From an uncultured bacterium (GTDB lineage Bacteria > Acidobacteriota > Thermoanaerobaculia > Multivoradales > JAHEKO01), in the NCBI GenBank assembly GCA_938016625.1, contig CALILB010000371.1, positions 1 to 5,289 on the forward strand: a stretch of DNA of 5,289 bases. The letters are read 5' to 3'. Below, one piece after another: positions 1 to 5,289 of this stretch. The notes beneath the pieces were generated by a model. That model saw nothing but the letters and a program-made list of their open reading frames with translations. It searched no databases and was not told the DNA's origin. Made by a program: the position numbers and the translations under genes. Every line of letters begins with the position of its first letter. The first letter of the stretch is position 1.

Positions 1-279
1 GCGATTGTCGAGCCCGACGCCAATCCGCGCAAGAACGAAGCCGCCCACGAGGTCATGGGTTTGACGGCTCTCCTCCAGGACGACTACGCGGGGGCCGTGG
101 AGCACTATATGCAGACCGACCCCTCGAATGTCTACGCCAAGTACCACCTGGCGCTCGCCTACAAGGGAGCCGGTGAGGAGGAGAAGGCCCGGGAGATCCT
201 CAAGGAGGTGGCGGACTATAACTTCAATTTTGTCGGTTACGCCCTCGTACGAGAGGGTGCCATGGAGAAGATAAAGTAG
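1..279 (+). CDS. TPR-repeat protein, C-terminal part (5' end outside window)
   Basis: The reading frame is open from the first base and ends with TAG at 277-279, giving 92 visible residues. The Met at position 55 is only an internal codon, because in-frame coding continues upstream of it. The visible part has two helical hairpins of tetratricopeptide type. The first is around residues 14-45, with Ala/Gly at helix-packing positions and a DYAGAVEHY segment ending in DPSN. The second is around residues 46-77, with the pattern AKYHLALAYKGAG then EEEKAREIL. TPR arrays are protein-binding scaffolds, and the partner cannot be told from this fragment. The last residues (NFNFVGYALVREGA) resemble the conserved tail I remember from some bacterial TPR proteins, so the end is probably complete. 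The gene runs convergently to the other genes here and ends about 35 bp before a stem-loop terminator. The N-terminus, localisation and operon lie outside the window. The TPR call is secure and the specific function is unknown. Confidence 0.85.
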   Translation, partial: AIVEPDANPRKNEAAHEVMGLTALLQDDYAGAVEHYMQTDPSNVYAKYHLALAYKGAGEEEKAREILKEVADYNFNFVGYALVREGAMEKIK

Positions 280-307
280 CGGACGGATCGGAAGTCTACT
301 GTCCAAG

Positions 308-350
308 AAAAAACGGCCCGGGCTCCTCGCGAGCCCGGGCCGATTGTTTA
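308..350. terminator. Bidirectional intrinsic terminator between convergent genes
   Basis: A perfect 12-bp GC-rich stem (CGGCCCGGGCTC at 314-325 paired with 331-342) closes a 5-nt loop. Six A residues at 308-313 become a T-tract directly after the stem on the minus strand, a classical rho-independent terminator for the large exported-protein gene ending at 367. On the plus strand the stem is followed by a weaker T-rich tail (ATTGTTTATT), which could serve the TPR gene ending at 279. The position between two convergent stop codons agrees with a shared terminator. Confidence 0.93.
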
Positions 351-366
351 TTGGAGGTGTGACTCC

Positions 367-2781
367 CTAATCCCACTTCTGCCCAGGTTTCTCGGGTGGA
401 TCGGGTGGCAGTATGCAGATGTCCTCACAGAAGATCACTGCGGTGAGGGCGGCGCTGCCCGCGAGCTCGATATCCAACCTGCTCACATCCTTGCGCAGGA
501 ACTGGACCACCTCGAAGCTGTTGTCACCCAGGACGAACAGCGGTCGGGTGAGGATCACGTTGCCGACGTCGTCGTACGCCGTGGCGGTGCCACCCGATTC
601 ACCCCTCTCGACATCCAGGAGCCGGATCTCGGTGAGCTCCACGGGCGGGTCGAAGTCGAACCGCATCAGACCGGGAGCGTCCACGTCGTCAGGATCACTG
701 GGGTCGGCATCCTCCGAGATGATGAGGACCTGGCCACGCGGTATCTGGTTGGACTTGCCTCCGTTACCTCTACCCGGGCCGGGAACGATGAAGTCCGGCG
801 GAATGGTAAAGCGCTCATTCGGAGTGCCAAGATCGATATCGCCTCCGGTGGGGGCGCTGGTGTCGAAGATCATCAACGGGTGGTTGACGGGGTCGCCGGT
901 GGAGAGCCAGATCCCCTCGCTCGCCCACGGCTGGTTGGTGTCGTCGATGATCTCACCGGGCACCAACCGAACCGTGCCGGTGGCATCGGTCTCGAAGTCA
1001 ATGCTGGGTGGGCACTCGTCCACGATCTCGGTGTTGGTGAAGGTGCACGTTACCGTCTCGCCAGGATCCAGGTTGATCGTGGCCGTGTGGGTCCCGACGT
1101 CGCCGCTCGAGCCCGTACCACCCTGGTCGCTGTCGATACAGGTGATGTCGGTCAGCAGGAAGCCCTGCTGCGTGGGATCGTTCTCGATCACCATGTAGGT
1201 CCCAGCCAAAACGTCGTCGAAGATCTCCTGCTGCCCGTGGCTGAGGATGAAAGCGCCGGGGATTGCAATGTTGTCGGTGAAGCCGAAGCCGTCGGGACTG
1301 ACGGGATCGGTGATCTTCTGGATGATGATCTGGCCCGGCGGCGGTAAATCTTGGGTGTTGACAAAGGTGCAGGTAACCGTCTCCCCGGGAGCCAGATCGA
1401 TGTTCCCCGGATTGCTGCCGTCATCGCAGGTGGCCGAGGTCAGCTGCCAGCCAGCCGGCACGTTCTCGGTCACCGAGTAGGGGCCACCGCCAGCGGCGGT
1501 GGGCAGCAGCTGGGTGGTGGTGTCCACGGCGCCATGGGTCAGGAAGAAGTTGGGTTTCCAGCTGGGCACGAACTCGAAAGCCTGGCCCGATCCCGTGGGG
1601 ATGGTCAGCTTCTGCACCGCAATGGAGCCGCGCTGGAGGGTGTTGGTGAAGACACAAGTCACCGTTTCGCCGTCGGCCAGATCGATCTCCGTTGGCGGGC
1701 TGCCGTCGTCACAGACCGCGGAGGTCAGGTCCCAGCCGGCCGGCACGTTCTCGGTTATCGAGTAGAGCCCGCCGCCTTCATCGGTAGGCATCAGATCGAC
1801 AAAGATCTCCTGCTGGCCGTCGGTCAGGTCGAAGTTCGCGGCCCAGCTCGGCTCGAACTCGAAGATCTGGTTCGAGCCGTCGGGATCGGTCTGTTTCTCG
1901 ATAACGATCGTCCCACCCGGCGCCCGACCGGCCATGTCACCACCGTTGATGTCGAGCGGGAAGGGATCGGGGCCGACATTCGTGACTGTGATCGGGCCCA
2001 GACTGGTGGCGTTACCCGTTGCGGGATCGATCTGGTAGAGGTTGTCATCGACGTTCGAGGTCATCAGCCGATTGTCGATGGTCTCACCCATTCCGGTGTT
2101 GTTCTCCTCGGTGACATCCTCCTTGATGAGGGTGGCGATCGCGGTGTCGGGATCGACCCGGTAGAAGTCCCGGATCTCGGCCGCGGGATCGATGTTGTTG
2201 GTCACCAGATAGAGGTTGCCGTCGTCGGTAAACTCGATATCTGCACCGTGGGTGTCCACCGTCGTCCCATCTGCCGTCCGCAGGATGCCGACGAGCTGCG
2301 GTGTACAGAAAATATCGGGAAAGGTCCCGGTGCAATCGGTGTCCGGGTCGATGGTGTAGAAGCCTTCGTCCAGAAGATTGGTGAAGAAGAACTCGCCATC
2401 GAGTGAGCAGGCCAGCTGAAATACCGCGAAGGTGAATTCGTCCGGCAATGAGCCGATCAGCACTTCAGTGGGCACAGCTTCGCCCAAGTCGACCGCGGTT
2501 ATGACCGGAACATCCGCGCCGATACCGAGCACGAGCTGCGCACCGGGGCAGATGGCGATGGCGTGAACGATTTCCGCCTCAACAAAATCGAAGAGGAACC
2601 TCCCTTCGTTGAGGCCCGGGCTCACCAGATCGACCCGGTAGAGCGAGGTCGGAGCAAGGCCATTGGAGAGGATCAGCCCCCCCTGGGCGACAACAGGATG
2701 TGGCAAGAGCACCGCCGCAGCCATTATTCCGAGAAACACCAGCGTGGCCAGGACTGTTCCATTAGTTTTTCTTGCCGACAT
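367..2781 (-). CDS. Exported modular protein: propeller-like region, three prealbumin/CnaB-like domains, Asp/Gly-rich C-terminal domain
   Basis: This gene encodes 804 residues. I chose the ATG at 2781 because AAGGAGG lies 6 nt upstream and a Sec signal peptide starts there (residues 1-32, basic start, hydrophobic core, VVA-Q cleavage). The frame is open further up to an ATG at 2916, but that version would bury the signal peptide. Residues about 34-288 look like a beta-propeller, with four spaced motifs of LYRVDxxxP or FY/LYxxDPxT type at about 46, 140, 205 and 247. Residues 290-383, 384-478 and 483-585 are three tandem prealbumin-like (CnaB/SpaA-type) domains, each ending in a TVTCxFxNT strand and carrying a Cys pair. 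Residues 590-790 form a domain with an IDFE start, an FDTSAPTGGDIDLGTPN motif and a LIISEDADPSDPDD stretch, known to me from large bacterial surface proteins. The tail is Pro-rich with no LPXTG, PEP-CTERM or transmembrane anchor. A secreted, periplasmic or surface structural/adhesive role is inferred; ligand and function are unknown. It is the last gene before the terminator. Confidence 0.9.
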   Translation of the reverse strand: MSARKTNGTVLATLVFLGIMAAAVLLPHPVVAQGGLILSNGLAPTSLYRVDLVSPGLNEGRFLFDFVEAEIVHAIAICPGAQLVLGIGADVPVITAVDLGEAVPTEVLIGSLPDEFTFAVFQLACSLDGEFFFTNLLDEGFYTIDPDTDCTGTFPDIFCTPQLVGILRTADGTTVDTHGADIEFTDDGNLYLVTNNIDPAAEIRDFYRVDPDTAIATLIKEDVTEENNTGMGETIDNRLMTSNVDDNLYQIDPATGNATSLGPITVTNVGPDPFPLDINGGDMAGRAPGGTIVIEKQTDPDGSNQIFEFEPSWAANFDLTDGQQEIFVDLMPTDEGGGLYSITENVPAGWDLTSAVCDDGSPPTEIDLADGETVTCVFTNTLQRGSIAVQKLTIPTGSGQAFEFVPSWKPNFFLTHGAVDTTTQLLPTAAGGGPYSVTENVPAGWQLTSATCDDGSNPGNIDLAPGETVTCTFVNTQDLPPPGQIIIQKITDPVSPDGFGFTDNIAIPGAFILSHGQQEIFDDVLAGTYMVIENDPTQQGFLLTDITCIDSDQGGTGSSGDVGTHTATINLDPGETVTCTFTNTEIVDECPPSIDFETDATGTVRLVPGEIIDDTNQPWASEGIWLSTGDPVNHPLMIFDTSAPTGGDIDLGTPNERFTIPPDFIVPGPGRGNGGKSNQIPRGQVLIISEDADPSDPDDVDAPGLMRFDFDPPVELTEIRLLDVERGESGGTATAYDDVGNVILTRPLFVLGDNSFEVVQFLRKDVSRLDIELAGSAALTAVIFCEDICILPPDPPEKPGQKWD
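1027..1911 (-). repeat. Three tandem prealbumin-like domain repeats within the exported protein
   Basis: Copy 1 is encoded at 1633-1911, copy 2 at 1348-1632 and copy 3 at 1027-1335. Each starts with a strand of the form I-x-I/V-x-K, has a central Y-x-I/V-T/I-E-N segment and ends in TVTC-x-F-x-NT. Copies 1 and 2 share ENVPAGW and LTSA-x-CDDGS almost unchanged, and a 17-nt identical DNA block (1739-1755 and 1454-1470). Copy 3 is more divergent and has DPTQQGF where the others have VPAGW, but it shares HGQQEIF/DGQQEIF and a 14-nt DNA block with copy 1 (1220-1233 and 1802-1815). These are internal coding repeats, with no sign of a mobile element. Confidence 0.9.
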
Positions 2782-2787
2782 TTTCAG

Positions 2788-2794
2788 CCTCCTT
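2788..2794 (-). promoter_or_regulatory. Shine-Dalgarno site that fixes the start of the exported modular protein
   Basis: The minus strand reads AAGGAGG followed by CTGAAA and ATG at 2781. The 6-nt spacing and full match to the anti-SD sequence decide for this start over the in-frame ATG codons farther upstream (2916 and 2850), which would put 23 to 45 extra residues before the signal peptide. Confidence 0.9.
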
Positions 2795-2940
2795 GTTCCC
2801 GAGTTCACCCTTTTCTCGAGCGCCCCTACCGCTCTGATAGGCGACGCCATATGGGCCAGCCCCTTGCTGCAGCTCCGCCGCAGCCTGGAAGACCCGTCTC
2901 CGAGCGTCAAGTACATCGTCTACTTCCGACGACACTCAGA

Positions 2941-3003
2941 CTTCTCTTTAACAACTAAGCGTCAGGATAGTATCAGGAAAAATAGACGACTGGCTATATG
3001 TTT
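2941..3003 (-). promoter_or_regulatory. AT-rich stretch in the 263-bp gap, possible promoter of the exported modular protein
   Basis: The gap between the stop at 3045 and the start at 2781 contains no convincing gene. Its segment at about 2941-3003 is clearly richer in A and T than the surrounding GC-rich DNA. On the minus strand it contains TGATACTAT, which could be read as an extended -10 box (TGA then TACTAT, 4 of 6 matches to TATAAT), but no good -35 hexamer lies at the right distance. The leader would be about 190 nt. A promoter here is plausible from composition and gap length, and the exact boxes are not established. No clear terminator ends the upstream gene, so read-through is equally possible. 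Confidence 0.25.
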
Positions 3004-3044
3004 CAGGCCGACCGGAGGCTCGAGCCGCGGGGGCGGCGACGAGA

Positions 3045-3710
3045 TCAGTTCTTGACTCTGTAGCGCGCCGTGGTGGCTTTCTGCTTCTGCTCGTTGTAGA
3101 TGCAGCTGAAGATGAAGGTCTTTCGGTTTCCCGCGCCCCCGACATACTCACCCGCGCCACTGATCCCGGTCTCGCCTTCGGACTCCTGCCACTCCCTCAG
3201 CAAATCCTCGTCGAAGTCGAGCTCCTGGAAGCGGGGACGGTCGTCCTGGATTCGTGCTTCGATCGCTTCGAGGCAAGAACGGCTTGCCGGAGCGGCGGGC
3301 TCGGCCTTGTATCTCTGGGGTGACTCGGCATCGGCCGTGGGGTCTCGAAAATCGACCTGTGTGGCGGTGATCTCTGTTGCCGGCGCATCGTAGATGCAGG
3401 TGTAGGCGATGTCCTTCCAGTTACCCCGACCACCCAGATACCAGCCCTCGCCCCGGATGCCGGTCTCGTCCTTGGACTCGCGCCACGCCCGCAACGAGCC
3501 GGCGGCAAAAACGAGGTCATCGGCACTCGGACGTTTGGTGCGGAAATCCTGTTTGACCGCCTCGAGGCAAGCCGTCACCTCGGGAGCGTCGGGGTCGGCC
3601 GGAGAATCGAGGCGATCGGTCTGAGCGATGGCGCCACCGGCCACCAGAGCTGCGACCATGAATGCGATTGGTGGAAGAGCAAGCGAGGGGAGATGCGGGC
3701 ACTGGGACAT
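3045..3710 (-). CDS. Exported protein with two copies of an unnamed cysteine-bounded domain
   Basis: This gene encodes 221 residues. The ATG at 3710 has AAGGAGG 5 nt upstream. The frame can be extended to a TTG at 3740, but that start has no SD site. Residues 1-29 look like a signal peptide (hydrophobic core, AIA-Q cleavage), although the n-region lacks Lys or Arg, which is atypical. The mature protein has two copies of one domain, residues 48-123 and 146-221, aligned without gaps at an offset of 98. Each begins with CLEA, continues through RP, L-x-F, LR-x-W-x-ES, ETGI-x-G-x-G and Y-x-GG-x-GN-x-K, and reaches CIY exactly 57 residues after the first Cys. The two Cys per copy probably form a disulfide after export. 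The end of each copy vaguely recalls small secreted proteins with a W-x-x-F-x-Y-x-C-x-Y core, but I cannot name a family or function. It follows the hydrolase gene by 22 bp, so the two are very probably co-transcribed. Confidence 0.9.
   Translation of the reverse strand: MSQCPHLPSLALPPIAFMVAALVAGGAIAQTDRLDSPADPDAPEVTACLEAVKQDFRTKRPSADDLVFAAGSLRAWRESKDETGIRGEGWYLGGRGNWKDIAYTCIYDAPATEITATQVDFRDPTADAESPQRYKAEPAAPASRSCLEAIEARIQDDRPRFQELDFDEDLLREWQESEGETGISGAGEYVGGAGNRKTFIFSCIYNEQKQKATTARYRVKN
3048..3569 (-). repeat. Ungapped tandem domain duplication inside the 221-residue exported protein
   Basis: Copy 1 is encoded at 3342-3569 and copy 2 at 3048-3275, joined by a 22-residue linker rich in Ala, Pro and charged residues. 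By hand alignment 28 of the 61 residues between CLEA and CIY are identical (about 46%), with no insertion or deletion. The most conserved block is ETGI-x-G-x-G-x-Y-x-GG-x-GN-x-K. The DNA has diverged much more than a recent duplication would, so the duplication is old and both copies appear to be under selection. Confidence 0.92.
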
Positions 3711-3715
3711 GGGTG

Positions 3716-3722
3716 CCTCCTT
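3716..3722 (-). promoter_or_regulatory. Shine-Dalgarno site of the duplicated-domain protein
   Basis: The minus strand reads AAGGAGG, then CACCC, then ATG at 3710. The site lies in the 22-bp gap after the TGA of the hydrolase gene (3733-3735), as expected for a downstream gene in an operon. It supports the ATG at 3710 over the TTG at 3740. Confidence 0.9.
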
Positions 3723-3732
3723 GGAGTTTTGA

Positions 3733-5289
3733 TCAATCAACGATGTAGCCGAGAGCCTTGAGTCGGCGGCGGTCGGCCCGCCTCATGTCGACCGACTCGG
3801 AGGCGTCCTGTTGGGATTCGATCCAGAGATGTGCGATCGACGACTCCGCATGCCGAGTCGACTCGGCGGCCGATCCCTCTCGAATGGAGACCTCGTACGG
3901 GAAAACCTCTATCGGCTCGGTCGCCGCGCCGACGAGCAGGGGCACCGCCGTCCGATTGCTCAACAGGGTGCCGCTAATGGTGACGCTCGCGTCTACCGGC
4001 AGGGTTTTCCATCGTAGCGTCTCGCGCGGAGACAGCCGGAATTGCAGTCGGTGAAGATCCTCCGACACCTGTGCTGTCCCCTTCCCGGCATCCAGCGCGG
4101 GCTCGAGAAACACACCGCTGGTCTCGAGCTCACCGGTCAGGTCGCCCGCACCCTCGTCGAGCCACGCCAGGTTCCAGCGATCGGGTATGAGCGCTTCGAC
4201 AGCGGACATGGTCTCGGTCCGCAGCCCAGCCGCGATATCGGTTCGATCAGAGACCAGATTCTGCGTCTCACCGGGATCGGTGGAGAGATCGAAGAGCGAC
4301 TCTCGGCCGGTCTCGAGGTCGATGAGCAGCTTCCAGCCCCGGCGCCTCAGACCGATGAGATTGGTGTCGAACCGGGAAGTCTCCAGGAGGGCCGGGCGGC
4401 CGTTGGCGGCGGCAGACCGGCCGGCCCCTGTCTCGCCTCGAAGCAGCGGCGCCAGCGACCGACCGTGCAGCCCGGAGGGGGGCGAGAGGCCCGCCAGTTC
4501 GAGGAGCGTCGGTGGCAGGTCGACAAGACCAACCTGGCCGGAGATCGTTTGTGGACCCGCGATACCCGGTCCCGCCACAAGCAACGGCACATGGACCTGC
4601 TCCTCAAAGAGAGTGTGACCGTGGCCCCATGAGCCGCGCTCGCCAAACTCCTCGCCGTGGTCCGAGGTCACGATGATCACGGTGTTTTCGTTCAATCCGA
4701 GTCCGCCCAAGATGTCGTAGAAACGCGCCAGCTGGTCGTCGACATAGCGGATCTCGCCGTCGTACATCGACTCCTCGAAGGCAAGGCGCTCGCTCGTGGG
4801 TGGGTGTCTCTTGTAGAAATTGTAACTGCGGTATTTCCGCCGCCGCCCGGTGTAGTCGGTGGCAAAGCGTTCCTTGTAGGGAGGCGGTGGCCTGTAGGCG
4901 TAGTGGGTGTCGTAGAGGTGGAGGAAGAGAAAGAAGCGCTGGTCGGCTCGCTCCGCAAGCCACTCTTCCGCCAGATCGACGACCTCCCGAGCGTCCACGG
5001 TCTTGCGAGCCGTCTCATGGGCCGACTGATCGAGATTCTGAAACCAGTCGAAGCCCCGGTCGAAGCCGTAGTTGGCCGAGACGAACCAGGAAGTGACAAC
5101 GGCCCCGGTGGCAAACCCCTCGGCCTGCAGAAGCTCGGCCACGGTCGACGCCGATGGGGCGATCGATGAGTCGGCGTCCACCGCCCGATGACTCGAGGGG
5201 TAGAGACCGGTCAGCATCGAGGCATGCGAGGGCAGCGTCCATGAGGCTGTGCTGACGGCTTGCTCGAACCGTGTCCCCCTGGCCGCCAG
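3733..5289 (-). CDS. Sulfatase-family hydrolase (alkaline phosphatase superfamily) with Thr at the nucleophile site, N-terminus outside window
   Basis: The frame is open to the window edge, giving 518 visible residues. The Met at 5217 is internal: the 24 codons before it continue the conserved core and include SWTLPSHAS. TLPSHASMLTG (residues 18-28) aligns with the sulfatase signature C/S-x-P-S-R-x-x-L-x-T-G, so Thr18 takes the catalytic place. Other family marks are HLYDTHYAY (124-133), YDGEIRYVDDQLARF (176-190), TSDHGEEFG with the metal-binding Asp210 and His211, GHGHTLFEEQVHVPLL (222-237), LFDLSTDPGETQNL (332-345) and the terminal LKALGY. The N-terminal part, where the family usually has its first metal-binding Asp residues, is missing from the window. 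Residues about 364-504 form a strand-rich extra region I cannot assign. The family hydrolyses sulfate or phosphate esters or transfers phospho-groups. Without Cys or Ser at the key site, formylglycine formation is not possible, so a phosphoesterase, phosphotransferase or non-classical role is more likely. It is the upstream partner of the duplicated-domain gene, 22 bp away. Confidence 0.88.
   Translation of the reverse strand: MAARGTRFEQAVSTASWTLPSHASMLTGLYPSSHRAVDADSSIAPSASTVAELLQAEGFATGAVVTSWFVSANYGFDRGFDWFQNLDQSAHETARKTVDAREVVDLAEEWLAERADQRFFLFLHLYDTHYAYRPPPPYKERFATDYTGRRRKYRSYNFYKRHPPTSERLAFEESMYDGEIRYVDDQLARFYDILGGLGLNENTVIIVTSDHGEEFGERGSWGHGHTLFEEQVHVPLLVAGPGIAGPQTISGQVGLVDLPPTLLELAGLSPPSGLHGRSLAPLLRGETGAGRSAAANGRPALLETSRFDTNLIGLRRRGWKLLIDLETGRESLFDLSTDPGETQNLVSDRTDIAAGLRTETMSAVEALIPDRWNLAWLDEGAGDLTGELETSGVFLEPALDAGKGTAQVSEDLHRLQFRLSPRETLRWKTLPVDASVTISGTLLSNRTAVPLLVGAATEPIEVFPYEVSIREGSAAESTRHAESSIAHLWIESQQDASESVDMRRADRRRLKALGYIVD

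Noticed and set aside
413..1198. Plus-strand open frame of 261 codons rich in Ser and Arg
   Set aside because: It overlaps the well-supported C-terminal and third repeat domains of the minus-strand gene. The Ser/Arg/Pro-rich translation is typical of an out-of-frame reading.
1351..2406. Long plus-strand open frame of 351 codons opposite the large exported-protein gene
   Set aside because: It is a shadow of the minus-strand gene in GC-rich DNA. It has no signal peptide or recognisable motif and its composition is that of a translated complement, whereas the minus strand has clear domains and an SD site.
2782..2916. N-terminal extension of the exported protein to the ATG at 2916
   Set aside because: It would place 45 residues before a good Sec signal peptide, while a perfect SD site stands directly before the ATG at 2781.
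2916..2932. Short inverted repeat TCGTC...GACGA in the intergenic gap as an operator
   Set aside because: A 5-bp repeat around a 7-base spacer is expected by chance in this sequence, and nothing ties it to a regulator.
3011..3032. Stem-loop around the 10-bp palindrome GGCTCGAGCC after the stop at 3045, as a possible terminator
   Set aside because: The flanking pairing is broken by mismatches and no T-tract follows on the minus strand; the nearest T-run is about 30 bases farther on.
3711..3740. TTG start at 3740 for the duplicated-domain protein
   Set aside because: There is no SD site before it, it overlaps the end of the hydrolase gene, and the ATG at 3710 has AAGGAGG at good spacing.

Overview
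This is a GC-rich bacterial chromosomal segment. It holds four protein genes, two of them cut by the window edges, and shows no RNA genes, CRISPR arrays or mobile elements. The organism is probably Gram-negative-like. The two complete genes have strong AAGGAGG Shine-Dalgarno sites and encode exported proteins with Sec-type signal peptides ending in A-Q. There is no LPXTG, PEP-CTERM or other sorting signal. The gene types (a TPR protein ending in a YALVR-type tail, an arylsulfatase-like hydrolase ending in LKALGY, an exported prealbumin-fold protein) suggest Acidobacteriota, Myxococcota or a similar environmental lineage. That placement is an impression and is not demonstrated by the sequence.

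Layout. Positions 1-279 (+) are the 3' end of a TPR-repeat protein. A perfect 12-bp stem-loop at 314-342 separates it from everything else, which lies on the minus strand. Because genes converge on it and an A-tract precedes it, it can end transcription in both directions, best for the minus strand. In minus-strand transcription order the other genes are: a sulfatase/alkaline-phosphatase-superfamily hydrolase (5289 to 3733, N-terminus outside the window); 22 bp later a 221-residue exported protein made of two ungapped copies of one cysteine-bounded domain (3710 to 3045); and, after a 263-bp gap with an AT-rich stretch, an 804-residue exported modular protein (2781 to 367). That last protein has a propeller-like N-terminal region, three tandem prealbumin/CnaB-like domains and an Asp/Gly-rich C-terminal domain.

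How they may work together. The hydrolase and the duplicated-domain protein look co-transcribed. The large protein either continues that operon or has its own promoter in the AT-rich gap. All three probably act outside the cytoplasm, but no shared pathway can be read from the sequence. The points most worth following are: the duplicated-domain protein, a family I cannot name; conserved Lys/Glu/Asn triads in all three prealbumin-like domains, which could form intramolecular isopeptide bonds; and a Thr at the hydrolase's nucleophile position, which argues against a formylglycine sulfatase.
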